Shown here one piece after another: positions 27,783-36,977 of a stretch of DNA of 64,000 nucleotides (position 1 is the first letter of the stretch; every line of letters begins with the position of its first letter). The notes under the pieces were generated by a model, which worked only from the letters and a program-made list of their open reading frames with translations, made no database searches and was not told where the DNA came from. Origin of the DNA: Qipengyuania sp. SS22. Its GTDB lineage: Bacteria > Pseudomonadota > Alphaproteobacteria > Sphingomonadales > Sphingomonadaceae. The translations under genes and the position numbers were made by a program. The stretch covers positions 992,001-1,056,000 of the forward strand of contig NZ_CP107048.1 of the NCBI RefSeq assembly GCF_025736935.1. The letters are read 5' to 3'.

Positions 27783-30539
27783 ATGGCAACGCGCATGCTT
27801 ATCGATGCGCGCCACTCGGAAGAAACCCGGGTGGCGGTGCTCAAAGGCAACCGGATTGAAGAATTCGATTTCGAATCTGCCGATCACAAGCAGATCAAGG
27901 GCAATATCTATCTTGCCAAGGTAACCAGGGTCGAACCGTCGCTGCAGGCGGCGTTTGTGGATTTCGGCGGTAATCGCCACGGCTTTCTCGCTTTCAGCGA
28001 AATCCATCCCGATTATTACCAGATCCCCAAGGAAGACCGTGACGAGCTGCTCGCTGCCGAGGCCGAAGCGGCCGAGGAAGAAGCCCGTCTGCGCGACGAG
28101 GAAGAAGACCGCGGCGAAATGCCCGGCGACGAATACGACGCCGATGACGAAAGCTCCGGCGCCCTCGCCGAAGACCTCGCCGAAGACGGCCTCGAAGAAG
28201 TCGACACTTCCGACAAGGATGATGTCGCGACCATCGAGGAAGGCCATCTCGACCGCGACGACGACGACGATGATGATGGCGACGACGATTCCGACGACGA
28301 GGAATCGGATGGCGACAACCGCCGCAAGGGCCGCAACCAGGGCCGTCGTGGCCGCGGTCGCCGTCAGGGCCAGGGCAAGGGCCGCGCCCGCGCCAAGGAA
28401 GTCGACGAAGCGCGCGCCAAGCGCATGGCGCTGCGTCGCCGCTACAAGATCCAGGACGTCATCCAGCGCCGCCAGGTGCTGCTCGTCCAGGTCGTCAAGG
28501 AAGAACGCGGCAACAAGGGTGCCGCGCTGACCAGCTATCTCAGCCTCGCCGGCCGTTACACGGTGCTGATGCCCAACAGCAGCCACGGTGGCGGCATTTC
28601 GCGCAAGATCTCCAGCGCAGCGGACCGCAAGCGCCTGAAGCAGGTCGTCAGCGACCTCACCCTGCCGCGCACAATGGGGTTGATCGTCCGCACCGCCGGG
28701 CTCAGCCGCACCAAGACCGAAATCAAGCGCGACTTCGATTATCTCGCCCGCCTGTGGGACGAGATCCGCGAGCGCACGCTGGATTCGAGCGCACCCGCGC
28801 TGATCCATTCGGACAGCGACCTGATCAAGCGCGCGATCCGCGACATCTACAATCGCGACATCGAGGAAGTCGTGGTCGAGGGCGAAGAAGGCTACAAGCT
28901 GGCCAAGCAGTTCATGAAGCTGCTGATGCCCAGCCATGCCCGCCGGGTGAAGCAGTATTCGGACCCCGTGCCGCTGTTCCAGCGCTATGGCGCCGAAGAC
29001 CAGCTCAAGGCGATGTACGACCCCGTCGTCCAGCTCAAATCGGGTGGCTATCTGGTCATCAACCCGACCGAAGCGCTGGTGTCGATCGACATCAACTCGG
29101 GCCGCTCCACCAAGGAGCACAATATCGAGCAAACCGCGCTGCACACCAATCTCGAAGCCGCGCGCGAGATCGCCCGCCAGTTGCGCCTGCGCGACATGGC
29201 CGGTCTCGTGGTGATCGACTTCATCGACCAGGAGCACCATTCCAACACGCGCAAGGTCGAAAAGGCGATGAAGGACGCGCTCAAGACCGATCGCGCCCGC
29301 ATCCAGGTGGGCCGCATCTCGAGCTTCGGCCTGATGGAGATGAGCCGCCAGCGCCTGCGCACCGGCGTGCTCGAAGCGACCACCCGCGAATGCCCGCATT
29401 GCGACGGCACCGGCCTGGTCCGCACCGCATCCAGCGCAGGCCTGTCGGCGCTGCGCCAGATCGAGGACGAAGCCGCCAAGGGCAAGGGTTCGACCATCCG
29501 CTTGGCAGCCAGCACCGAAGCCGCAGTCTATCTGCTCAACGAAAAGCGCGCCGATCTCATGGAGATCGAACAGCGTTATCATGTGACCGTCGAAGTCGTG
29601 CCCGAAGGCGAAGACGAAGGCGCGAAGATGGCGGTGTCGAGCCATGGGCCCAAGCCCAAGGACGCTCCGCGTTTCGACACCATCGTCGATGACGAGGACG
29701 ATGAAGAGATCCTCGACGAGAACGACGACGACAGCGAACGCGACGACAGCAATGGCGAGGACGATGATCGTCCTCGCAAGAAGCGCCGCCGCCGCCGGGG
29801 CGGTCGCGGACGCAACAAGGGTCGCCAGCATTCCGACGATGACGATCGCGACGAGTCGGATGACGACGACAATGGCGATGACAGCGACGACGACACGGAT
29901 ACCGACGCCGACAGCGAAAGCGACGACGGCGATGACCGGCCGAAGAAGCGCCGCCGTCGCGGTGGTCGCCGCCGGGGTGGCCGTGGTCGTGGCCGGACCT
30001 CCGACGATGTGACCTCCGAAGATGCTGAAAAGCTCGAAGAGGTTTCGGACGCGGTGGTCGAAGACATGGCCGTAGTCGCGGGTCCCGAGGATTCGCCCGA
30101 AACCGCCGAGGCTGCCGCCGAGACGGAAGAAAAGCCCAAGCCGCGCAAGCGCGCCCCGCGCAAGAAGAAGACCGACGCCGAAGCCGAAGCCGCACCCGCT
30201 GCCGACGCACCGGTAGAGGGTGAAGCGGAGGCCGAAGCCAAGCCTGCGCCCAAGAAGCGCGCACCGCGCAAGAAAAAGGCCGAGACCGAAGCCGCTGCCG
30301 ATGCACCGGCAGAGGGTGAAGCCGAAGCCAAGCCCGCGCCCAAGAAGCGCGCGCCGCGCAAGAAGAAGGTCGAGGCCGAAGCTGCACCCGCAGCGCCGGT
30401 CGAAGCCGCAGCCGAACCCGCTGCCCAGCCTGCTCCCGAGCCGGCCGCACCCAAACCGGTGACGGAAGACAGCGCGGCTTCGGCCGAGCCGGCCAAGCCC
30501 AAGCGTGGCTGGTGGCAGCGCACCTTCGGCGACGAATAA
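27783..30539 (+). CDS. rne: Ribonuclease E
   Basis: This endoribonuclease drives mRNA decay and rRNA/tRNA processing and scaffolds the degradosome; it has 918 residues. The S1 domain is split by a highly acidic then basic insert at about 88-222. Catalytic Asp436 (SIDINSG) and Asp479 (VVIDFID) and the Zn-link Cys537/Cys540 (CPHC) are present. After about 640 the tail is low complexity: Asp-rich runs, two RRRRGG blocks, three KPxPxKRAPRKKK repeats (about 784, 819 and 849) and a final GWWQRTFGDE. The start MATRMLIDAR is chosen because the long open frame upstream is leader sequence. Confidence 0.96.
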   Translation: MATRMLIDARHSEETRVAVLKGNRIEEFDFESADHKQIKGNIYLAKVTRVEPSLQAAFVDFGGNRHGFLAFSEIHPDYYQIPKEDRDELLAAEAEAAEEEARLRDEEEDRGEMPGDEYDADDESSGALAEDLAEDGLEEVDTSDKDDVATIEEGHLDRDDDDDDDGDDDSDDEESDGDNRRKGRNQGRRGRGRRQGQGKGRARAKEVDEARAKRMALRRRYKIQDVIQRRQVLLVQVVKEERGNKGAALTSYLSLAGRYTVLMPNSSHGGGISRKISSAADRKRLKQVVSDLTLPRTMGLIVRTAGLSRTKTEIKRDFDYLARLWDEIRERTLDSSAPALIHSDSDLIKRAIRDIYNRDIEEVVVEGEEGYKLAKQFMKLLMPSHARRVKQYSDPVPLFQRYGAEDQLKAMYDPVVQLKSGGYLVINPTEALVSIDINSGRSTKEHNIEQTALHTNLEAAREIARQLRLRDMAGLVVIDFIDQEHHSNTRKVEKAMKDALKTDRARIQVGRISSFGLMEMSRQRLRTGVLEATTRECPHCDGTGLVRTASSAGLSALRQIEDEAAKGKGSTIRLAASTEAAVYLLNEKRADLMEIEQRYHVTVEVVPEGEDEGAKMAVSSHGPKPKDAPRFDTIVDDEDDEEILDENDDDSERDDSNGEDDDRPRKKRRRRRGGRGRNKGRQHSDDDDRDESDDDDNGDDSDDDTDTDADSESDDGDDRPKKRRRRGGRRRGGRGRGRTSDDVTSEDAEKLEEVSDAVVEDMAVVAGPEDSPETAEAAAETEEKPKPRKRAPRKKKTDAEAEAAPAADAPVEGEAEAEAKPAPKKRAPRKKKAETEAAADAPAEGEAEAKPAPKKRAPRKKKVEAEAAPAAPVEAAAEPAAQPAPEPAAPKPVTEDSAASAEPAKPKRGWWQRTFGDE

Positions 30540-30547
30540 CAAGCTCA

Positions 30548-30580
30548 GGGGGTCGGCGGGTCTTGCACTCGCCGGCCCTC
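30548..30580 (+). terminator. Putative rne terminator hairpin
   Basis: GGGTCGGCG (30550-30558) and CGCCGGCCC (30570-30578) pair with one T-G wobble around an eleven-base loop, immediately after the rne stop. The right arm overlaps the stop codon of the convergent methyltransferase gene. There is no strong U-tract, so activity is uncertain. Confidence 0.5.
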
Positions 30581-31208
30581 AGGCCTTGCGCGCCACACCC
30601 CATTCCATCCAGCCCAACACCTTGGGCGCTTGCTTGAGATAGGCTTGGCCGAGCGGTTCGACCGCGAAGCCCGCACGGCGCAGCGATGCGCCCACCGGCC
30701 GCGTCAGATGGCACCCGCCTGCCAGCGGTTTCCACACCGGTTCCACGCGGTCCTGCCACTGCGCGACGCCCGCATCGGGCGCACGGCCATGCTCGAGAAA
30801 CAGCAACTGGCCGCGCGGTGCGAGTATCCGGCGCAGTTCGGACAGCACCTTGTCCGGATCGTCGACCGAACACAGCGTATAGGTGCACACCACCGTATCG
30901 AACGAGCCGGACGGAAAGGGGATGTCCTCCCCGACGCCCGCACGTATGTCGGTCTCCCACCCCTTCGCCCGCGCACGTTCGCGCGCGCCATCGAGCAGCT
31001 TTTCATGCGGATCGATCCCGGCGAAAGAGGTGACCTTGTCGCGGTCGTAAAGCGCCTGGTTCAGCCCGCCCCCGCAGCCAAGTTCGAACACGCGGCCCTC
31101 CGCAAGCGGGATCAACTGACGGCGGCGTTTCTCGATACCGTCCTGCCCGCAGGCTGCCGTGATCAAACGCGGCATTACGTGACGATCGTACCAGGCCCTT
31201 AGCCCCAT
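30579..31208 (-). CDS. Class I SAM-dependent methyltransferase
   Basis: This 209-residue cytoplasmic methyltransferase resembles the UbiE/METTL7-like group. The SAM motif VFELGCGGGLN is at about 40-50, GIDPHEKLLDGA follows, and the post-I region SFDTVVCTYTLCSVDDP precedes LRRILAPRGQLLFLEHGRA. The C-terminal CHLTRPVGASLRRAGF pattern is seen in phospholipid- or small-molecule-acting members, but the substrate is unknown. A GGAGAG site precedes the ATG. It is convergent with rne. Confidence 0.85.
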   Translation of the reverse strand: MGLRAWYDRHVMPRLITAACGQDGIEKRRRQLIPLAEGRVFELGCGGGLNQALYDRDKVTSFAGIDPHEKLLDGARERARAKGWETDIRAGVGEDIPFPSGSFDTVVCTYTLCSVDDPDKVLSELRRILAPRGQLLFLEHGRAPDAGVAQWQDRVEPVWKPLAGGCHLTRPVGASLRRAGFAVEPLGQAYLKQAPKVLGWMEWGVARKA

Positions 31209-31315
31209 CGCGCTCTCCTCGACTGGCGTTCGTCAGGGAAAGCTATCCGTTTTCGAATTTGCGACAAGCACAAAATTTCGTGACCCTGTCATGGCCCGCA
31301 GGTAAAGGCGCGCGC

Positions 31316-32386
31316 ATGAGTCACACGATCGACCTGTTCACGATACCCGCCGCCGACAAGGATCGGCTGCGCGTCCTGTTCCTTGCCAAGCACGCCGCCG
31401 CTGGTGGGCAGTTGCATGGCGAAGACGGCAATCACGCGGTCTATCACCACGAAGTGCTCGACACCTTGCGCACGATCGGTCTCGATGTGACCCCGGCGAG
31501 CGATTTCACCGCCTTGTTCGAGAAGACCGATTTCGATTACGTCTTCACCCTGCTCAACCGCGCGGGATACCCGATGAGCGAAATGCTCGGCCCGCTGCTG
31601 GCGCAGCGCATCGGTCTGCCCGCGCTTGGCGCCTCGCCCATCCTGCGCGGCCTGTCGGACGACAAACACCTGATGAAGACCGTGGCGGTCGCGCGCGGCG
31701 TGCCTGTCGCCCCTTGGCTGGTCGCGCGGCGCGGCTGCCAGTGGATCCCCGCGCCCGATTTCGCCTTCGAACGGCTGGTGGTCAAACCCAACGCCTCCTC
31801 CGCCAGCTGGGGCGTAAGCATGCCCACCGACTGGGAAACCGCCAAGAATGACATCGCCAAACTGCATGCCGAGGGGCATGACGTGATCGTCGAGCGCTAT
31901 GAGGGCGCCTATGACGTGGTGGTCCCCGTGCTGGGCGGGTCCGAACCGATCCTGCTTTCCACCATGCGGTTCGAAATGCCGGGTGATGAGGGCAATTTCC
32001 GCTCCTACGAGGAAAAGCGCGGGCTGGCGGAAGCGCCCAAGGAACGGCTGGTGGCGATGAAGAACCCGGTCATGACGCGCAAGATCCGCGAATATACGCG
32101 GGCCATGCTGCCCGAACTGTGGCCGTTCGACTACGGGCGGTTCGAGTTCCGCTATACCCCCACGTCGGGCGAGGTGCTGTTCATGGAAGTCAATCTGTCG
32201 TGCAACCTGTGGTCGAAGAAGACCGTTTCGGGAGCGGCGCAACTGGCCGGGCTGACACATGCCCAGCTGATCGAGCATATCGCGGCCTACAGCATGGACC
32301 GGCAGGGAGTGATCACGGCTGAGCGAGTGCCGTTCGATCTGGCGATGATGCCCGAGGATGTCGGCGGCGAAACCATCGAAGTCTGA
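31316..32386 (+). CDS. ATP-grasp ligase, D-alanine-D-alanine ligase-like
   Basis: This is a 356-residue ATP-grasp protein. ATP-grasp features include LVVKPNASSASWGVSM for nucleotide binding, VIVERYEGAYDVVVPV and the metal-binding FMEVNLSCNLWSKK near the C-terminus. It resembles D-Ala-D-Ala ligase relatives that ligate peptides or modified amino acids, but the N-terminal substrate domain is distinct, so it is unlikely to be the cell-wall Ddl. AAGG precedes the ATG. A second ATP-grasp gene starts six bases later, suggesting a two-step ligation pathway. Confidence 0.85.
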   Translation: MSHTIDLFTIPAADKDRLRVLFLAKHAAAGGQLHGEDGNHAVYHHEVLDTLRTIGLDVTPASDFTALFEKTDFDYVFTLLNRAGYPMSEMLGPLLAQRIGLPALGASPILRGLSDDKHLMKTVAVARGVPVAPWLVARRGCQWIPAPDFAFERLVVKPNASSASWGVSMPTDWETAKNDIAKLHAEGHDVIVERYEGAYDVVVPVLGGSEPILLSTMRFEMPGDEGNFRSYEEKRGLAEAPKERLVAMKNPVMTRKIREYTRAMLPELWPFDYGRFEFRYTPTSGEVLFMEVNLSCNLWSKKTVSGAAQLAGLTHAQLIEHIAAYSMDRQGVITAERVPFDLAMMPEDVGGETIEV

Positions 32387-32392
32387 GCCGCG

Positions 32393-33580
32393 GTGCACCT
32401 CGCCGAACTCGCCTATTACGCCAAGAAGGCGTTTGCGCTGTTCCCCGGCGGGGCGAAAGCGATCAGCGCCCCGGCCTTCGCTGCACATTACGAGCGCCGC
32501 CGGCGCAATCGGTCGCTGGCGCGCGCCGCGCTCGACCGCGGCATTGCGCGCGGTTTCGCCGCATGGCTGCCATCGAGAACCCGCGCGGTCGCGCGCAAGT
32601 ACGGCATGGATCCGCAGTGGGAACGGCAGGCGCTCGCGATCGCGCGCGAACGCTTCGTTGATCCCAATGATATCGCGCTGTTCCGCATCGAGCGGGCCGA
32701 GGAGCTCGATCATTATATCCGGCGGTTCGAGGATGCGGGTTTCAACAAGATCATCAATCCCCACGGATGGAGCCGTACCTGCGTGCTGGTCGACAAGGCG
32801 GCGTTCTATCGCCGCTGCGCCGCGCACGGCCTGCCGCATCCCTCCGTGCACGCGGTCTACGATCGCGAAGTGCGCGATTTTCGTCCGGCCCGTGGTCACC
32901 CGCTGATTGCCAAGCCCACCCATGGCGAAGGCGGCCGCGGTGTCGCGCTGCTCCCCCATGCCGTGTCCGATATCACCGACCAGGCCGCCTTCGCCCAGTC
33001 GATCGCGCCCTATGTCGATGGCCGGCAGGTGTGGGTGATCCAGCGCGCACTGGGCAACCACGCAGCGTTGGCGGACTATGCGATGGATGCGCTGGCGACC
33101 GCGCGGCTCACCACGATGCGCAACGAGACGGGAGAACCCGAACTGGTCAGCACCGTGCTTCGCGTGCCCTCGCTGCGCGGCCCGGTGATCGATAACATGA
33201 AGGCGGGCGGGCTGATCATGCCGGTCGATTTCGAAACCGGGCGCGCGGGTACCGCTTGCAAGGGCTATGGCGGCGGCGATTATGAAAATCATCCGGTCAG
33301 CGGCGCAGCCTTCAGCGGTCTGCAACTGCCCGACTGGACCGATGCAGTGGCGCTTGCCCGCCGCGCGCATGCCGCAGCGTTCCCCGAATATACGCTTATC
33401 GGCTGGGATATCGCGTTCACGCCCCATGGGCCGATGGTGGTCGAAGGCAATGCCAAGCCGGGGGTGCTGATGCCGCAGCGCAGCGGCCGCAAGGGTCTGG
33501 CAGGCCAGCGCTATGGCGAATTGCTCGCCTTCAATCTCGAACGTGCCGAAACCGAACTGACGGGCGACCGGGCAGCCTAG
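32393..33580 (+). CDS. Sugar-transfer-type ATP-grasp protein
   Basis: This 395-residue protein has an N-terminal helical region (1-110), then an ATP-grasp domain with PLIAKPTHGEGGRGVALL and the metal-binding MVVEGNAKPGVLM near the C-terminus. It resembles the ATP-grasp family associated with polysaccharide or sugar-nucleotide gene clusters. Starts at GTG; no nearer ATG keeps the conserved N-terminus. The six-base spacing from the preceding ATP-grasp gene indicates one transcript. Its stop overlaps that of the convergent SDR gene in the sequence CTAG. Confidence 0.8.
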   Translation: MHLAELAYYAKKAFALFPGGAKAISAPAFAAHYERRRRNRSLARAALDRGIARGFAAWLPSRTRAVARKYGMDPQWERQALAIARERFVDPNDIALFRIERAEELDHYIRRFEDAGFNKIINPHGWSRTCVLVDKAAFYRRCAAHGLPHPSVHAVYDREVRDFRPARGHPLIAKPTHGEGGRGVALLPHAVSDITDQAAFAQSIAPYVDGRQVWVIQRALGNHAALADYAMDALATARLTTMRNETGEPELVSTVLRVPSLRGPVIDNMKAGGLIMPVDFETGRAGTACKGYGGGDYENHPVSGAAFSGLQLPDWTDAVALARRAHAAAFPEYTLIGWDIAFTPHGPMVVEGNAKPGVLMPQRSGRKGLAGQRYGELLAFNLERAETELTGDRAA

Positions 33581-34302
33581 GCGGGGACGGCTTCGCCTTT
33601 CCAGTCGAACACGCCGCCGCTGTCCGCCATCGTCAGCCCATCGATCACGTTTAGCAGGTTCTCCGCCGCATCGGCGGGCTGGGTCAGCTGCCCCGCGGGC
33701 AGATTGGCCTGGAAGGGTTCGGACAGGGCCGAATCCACGGTGCCCGGATGCAGGCCTGCCACGATGGCCTGCTTGTGCGTCCGGCCCAGCTCGATCGCGA
33801 AATTCTTGAGCAGCATGTTGAGCGCGGCCTTGCTGGCGCGGTAGCTGTGCCACCCGCCAATGCGGTTGTCGCCGATCGAGCCGACCCGCGCCGACAGCGC
33901 GGCGAAGACGCTGCGGTCCTCGCGCGGCAGCAGCGGCAGCATGTGCTTGGCCACCAGCGCGGGGCCGATCGTGTTGAGCCGGAACACCTCGTCCATCGCC
34001 GCGCCGTCGATCTGCTTGAAACTGCGTTCGGGGCCCGAGCCATCGGCCAGCGTCAGCACGCCGCTGGCGACCACCACCAGATCGGGCGGCGCCTCGGCCA
34101 TCGCGGCTGCGGCAGCGGCGATCGATGCTTCTTCGGCCAGGTCGAAGCGAAAGGCGCGCAGGGCGGGATCGGCCACCCTGCCCGAACGGCTTCCCGCCCA
34201 TACCTCGACGCCGCGCTCCGCCAGTCTCGTGGCCAGTGCGCCGCCGATACCGCCGCTGGCGCCGAAGATCGCGGCACGCCGAAAGGGCTTTCCTACATTC
34301 AT
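33577..34302 (-). CDS. Short-chain dehydrogenase/reductase
   Basis: This 241-residue SDR has the NAD(P)-binding GASGGIGG motif at about 14-21 and the catalytic Ser, Tyr and Lys in the SARVGS and HSYRASK segments. It resembles CsgA/SniffER-type short-chain reductases, whose substrates are mostly unknown. It is transcribed alone, divergent from sdhB, and its stop codon overlaps that of the convergent ATP-grasp gene. Confidence 0.88.
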   Translation of the reverse strand: MNVGKPFRRAAIFGASGGIGGALATRLAERGVEVWAGSRSGRVADPALRAFRFDLAEEASIAAAAAAMAEAPPDLVVVASGVLTLADGSGPERSFKQIDGAAMDEVFRLNTIGPALVAKHMLPLLPREDRSVFAALSARVGSIGDNRIGGWHSYRASKAALNMLLKNFAIELGRTHKQAIVAGLHPGTVDSALSEPFQANLPAGQLTQPADAAENLLNVIDGLTMADSGGVFDWKGEAVPA

Positions 34303-34457
34303 CCTACCGATCTAGACCCTCGGCAACGCCTCCTTGTTCCCCCAAATTCACCCGATTACCGGGCTTTTGGCGCAAGCAGGCCTTTTTGCCCTGAACGGTG
34401 TAACACCCGGTCCATGTTGTAGGACACCCGTTGCAGGATTTGCGTCACCCATGGCCT

Positions 34458-34484
34458 TGCGCCACTCGCCCGAACCGCTAGATG
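34458..34484 (+). promoter_or_regulatory. Weak candidate sdhB promoter
   Basis: The 213-base gap before sdhB has TTGCGC (about 34457-34462), 16 bases and TAGATG (34479-34484), which would give a leader of about 25 bases with AGGA before the ATG. The match to sigma70 consensus is weak. I saw nothing else in the gap. Confidence 0.25.
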
Positions 34485-34515
34485 GGTTGCGCAAAGCAAC
34501 AGGACTGACAGTGTA

Positions 34516-35298
34516 ATGGCGACCTTCACCCTTCCCAAGAATTCGAAGATCACCGGCAAGAGCCGCGCCCACACGGCGACAGGCGGCACGCGCATTCGCA
34601 AGTTCAAGGTCTATCGCTACGATCCCGACAGCGGTGAGAACCCCCGCTACGACACCTTCGAGCTCGACCTCGACGATTGCGGCCCGATGGTCCTCGATGC
34701 CCTGTTCAAGATCAAGAACGAGATCGATCCCACGCTGACCTTCCGCCGCTCGTGCCGCGAAGGCATCTGCGGTTCGTGTTCGATGAACCTCAACGGCAAG
34801 AACGGCCTCGCCTGCACCACCGCGATCGAGGACCTCAAGGGCGAGATTCGCATTACCCCGCTGCCCAGCATGGACGTGATCAAGGACCTCGTACCCGACT
34901 TCACGCATTTCTATGCGCAATATGCCAGCATCCGTCCCTGGCTGCAGACCGTGTCGACCACGCCCAGCGGCAAGGAACGGCTTCAGTCGCCCGAACAGCG
35001 CGAGAAGCTGGATGGACTCTACGAGTGCATCCTGTGCGCCTGCTGCTCGACCGCCTGCCCCAGCTACTGGTGGAATTCGGACAAGTTCCTCGGCCCGGCG
35101 ATCCTGCTGCAGGCCTATCGCTGGCTGGCCGACAGCCGCGACGAGATGACCGGTGAACGGCTCGACCAGCTGGAAGACCCCTTCCGGCTCTATCGCTGCC
35201 ACACGATCATGAACTGCGCGAATGTCTGCCCCAAGGGCCTCAGCCCGGCCAAGGCGATCGCCGAAACCAAGAAAATGATTGCCGAACGCGCGATCTGA
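34516..35298 (+). CDS. sdhB: Succinate dehydrogenase iron-sulfur subunit
   Basis: This subunit carries three iron-sulfur clusters from SdhA to the quinone site in complex II; it has 260 residues. The 2Fe-2S ligands are Cys80/85/88/100. The 4Fe-4S and 3Fe-4S ligands are drawn from Cys171/174/177/181 and Cys228/234/238. The sdhC, sdhD and sdhA genes are not adjacent; the gene is followed instead by a thioesterase gene and zapE, so complex II genes are split in this genome or sdhB is a separate unit. Confidence 0.96.
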   Translation: MATFTLPKNSKITGKSRAHTATGGTRIRKFKVYRYDPDSGENPRYDTFELDLDDCGPMVLDALFKIKNEIDPTLTFRRSCREGICGSCSMNLNGKNGLACTTAIEDLKGEIRITPLPSMDVIKDLVPDFTHFYAQYASIRPWLQTVSTTPSGKERLQSPEQREKLDGLYECILCACCSTACPSYWWNSDKFLGPAILLQAYRWLADSRDEMTGERLDQLEDPFRLYRCHTIMNCANVCPKGLSPAKAIAETKKMIAERAI

Positions 35299-35765
35299 TG
35301 GCCCTGCGCGACGAGGTGTTCGACCATGGCCCCGACCCGGAAAACCCGGGCTGGCACCACTGGAACCTGAAGGACGAAACGCTGTTCAACGGCGCGGTGA
35401 TGGGCAAGCTCATCACCCGGGTGGACGATGACGGCAAGGCGCGGCTGCGCATGTTCCCCGAACGGCGTCACCAGAACCTGCAGGGCATCATCCACGGGGC
35501 GGTGACGCTATCGCTGATCGACATTTCGCTGTTCACCACGATGCACAACATCGGCAGCGGGAATGCCGGCCCCTCGGTCACGGTCGAGCTGTCGACCCAG
35601 TTCGTGGGCGGCGGCAAGCCCGACATGCCGCTCGACGCAGTGTGCGAGATCGTCCGCGAAACAGGCAGCATGGTGTTCGTGCGCGGCACCGTGGTTCAGG
35701 AAGACCACGCGGTCGCCAGCTTTTCGGGCATCGTGAAGAAGATCAAGCCCCGCGCCGCCGCGTGA
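35298..35765 (+). CDS. PaaI-family hotdog thioesterase
   Basis: This is a 155-residue hotdog-fold acyl-CoA thioesterase candidate. The conserved active segment is NLQGIIHGAVTLSLID, followed by SVTVELSTQFVGGGK on the central strand. The substrate is unknown. Its ATG shares one base with the sdhB stop (TGATG), and its own stop overlaps the zapE GTG start, so all three genes are coupled. Confidence 0.87.
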   Translation: MALRDEVFDHGPDPENPGWHHWNLKDETLFNGAVMGKLITRVDDDGKARLRMFPERRHQNLQGIIHGAVTLSLIDISLFTTMHNIGSGNAGPSVTVELSTQFVGGGKPDMPLDAVCEIVRETGSMVFVRGTVVQEDHAVASFSGIVKKIKPRAAA

Positions 35766-36874
35766 CGGGCATGCTCGCCCGCTACGAGCGACTGGTCGCC
35801 GCGGGCGAATTGCAGGCCGATCCTGACCAGCGCAGGGCTGCCGAAAGGCTCGACCGCCTGCAGAAGGAACTGGAGGCGGAAACTTCCGGCGGCCTGCTCG
35901 CGCAGCTGTTCAAGCCGAAGAAGGCCCGGCCGCAGGGCGTCTATATGTGGGGCGGCGTCGGACGCGGCAAATCGATGCTCATGGATCTCTTCGTCGAGAC
36001 CCTGGGCATTGCCGAAAAGCGCCGCGCGCATTTCCACGAATTCATGCTCGAGGTCGACCGCCGGATGCGTGAACGCCGCGACAGCGATCCGGGCGATCCG
36101 ACGGGCAAGGTCGCGCGCGACATCGCTCAGGACGTCCGCTGCCTCGCCTTCGATGAAATGGTGGTCAACAACACCGCCGATGCCGCAATCATGGCGCGGC
36201 TGTTCACCGCGCTGATCCGCGATGAGGGCGTGACCGTGGTTACCACCAGCAACCGCCCGCCCAAGGACCTCTACAAGGACGGGCTCAACCGCTCGCTCTT
36301 CCTGCCCTTCATCGAGCTGGCCGAGGCCGAACTGGATGTGCTGCCGCTTAACGGGCCGACCGATTACCGGCTCGACCGGCTGGGCGATATCGAGACGTGG
36401 CACGCCCCGCTGGGCGATGCGGCAACCGCGCAGGTGCGCGAGGCTTTCTTCCGTCTCACCGACTACGCGCCCGAAGACGCCGAACACGTTCCCAGCGCCG
36501 AACTGGAACTGGGCGGCGGGCGGACGATCCATGTGCCCAAGAGCCTCAAGGGCGTGGGCGTGTTCAGTTTCAAGCGGCTGTGCGGCGAAAACCGCGGTGC
36601 AGCGGACTATCTGGCCATCGCGCATGCCTATCACACAGTGATCGTGGTCGGCGTGCCCGCCATGTCGCCCGACAACCGCAACGAGGCGATCCGCTTCACC
36701 AAGCTGGTCGATGCGCTGTACGAGAACAATGTGAAACTGTTCGTCGCGGCGGCAGCCGAACCGGAAGACCTCTACACTGCCGGCGATGGCGCTTTCGAGT
36801 TCGAGCGCACCGTCAGCCGCCTTAAGGAAATGCAGAGCGCGGATTACATGGCGCGGGGTCACGGCGCCGATTAG
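35762..36874 (+). CDS. zapE: Cell division ATPase ZapE (AFG1-like)
   Basis: This AFG1/ZapE-family ATPase is linked to division and membrane protein quality control; it has 370 residues. The Walker A GGVGRGKSM is at about 62-70, Walker B VRCLAFDEMVV at about 125, and the sensor region VTTSNRPPKDLYKDG follows. GTG at 35762 overlaps the thioesterase stop; ATG at 35771 is a plausible alternative. The coupling to sdhB suggests coordinated expression with respiration. Confidence 0.9.
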   Translation: MTGMLARYERLVAAGELQADPDQRRAAERLDRLQKELEAETSGGLLAQLFKPKKARPQGVYMWGGVGRGKSMLMDLFVETLGIAEKRRAHFHEFMLEVDRRMRERRDSDPGDPTGKVARDIAQDVRCLAFDEMVVNNTADAAIMARLFTALIRDEGVTVVTTSNRPPKDLYKDGLNRSLFLPFIELAEAELDVLPLNGPTDYRLDRLGDIETWHAPLGDAATAQVREAFFRLTDYAPEDAEHVPSAELELGGGRTIHVPKSLKGVGVFSFKRLCGENRGAADYLAIAHAYHTVIVVGVPAMSPDNRNEAIRFTKLVDALYENNVKLFVAAAAEPEDLYTAGDGAFEFERTVSRLKEMQSADYMARGHGAD

Positions 36875-36927
36875 CCACGCTGCGGGGCAGTTACATCGGT
36901 GTTTCTTGACGGCTTTCGCGCCGCCCC

Positions 36928-36967
36928 CACATCGGGCGGGTTCCGGCGACAACACCCCGCCGATGTG
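36928..36967 (+). promoter_or_regulatory. Hairpin in the pirin 5' region
   Basis: CACATCGG plus CGGG (36928-36940, one bulged G) pairs with CCCGCCGATGTG (36956-36967) around a 15-base loop, ten bases before the pirin ATG. With twelve base pairs it could end zapE transcription or control pirin translation. No U-tract follows, which argues against a simple terminator. Confidence 0.45.
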
Positions 36968-36977
36968 AGACTGAACC

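Noticed and set aside
27780..30542. Open frame of about 920 codons antisense to rne
   Set aside because: The residues are a mirror of the low-complexity RNase E tail; no family is seen and the sense frame is diagnostic.
31289..34201. Very long open frame on the minus strand, antisense to the ATP-grasp genes
   Set aside because: It has no recognisable domains and is rich in Arg, Gly, Ala and His, as expected for a shadow frame in GC-rich DNA; the opposite strand encodes well-motif'd proteins.
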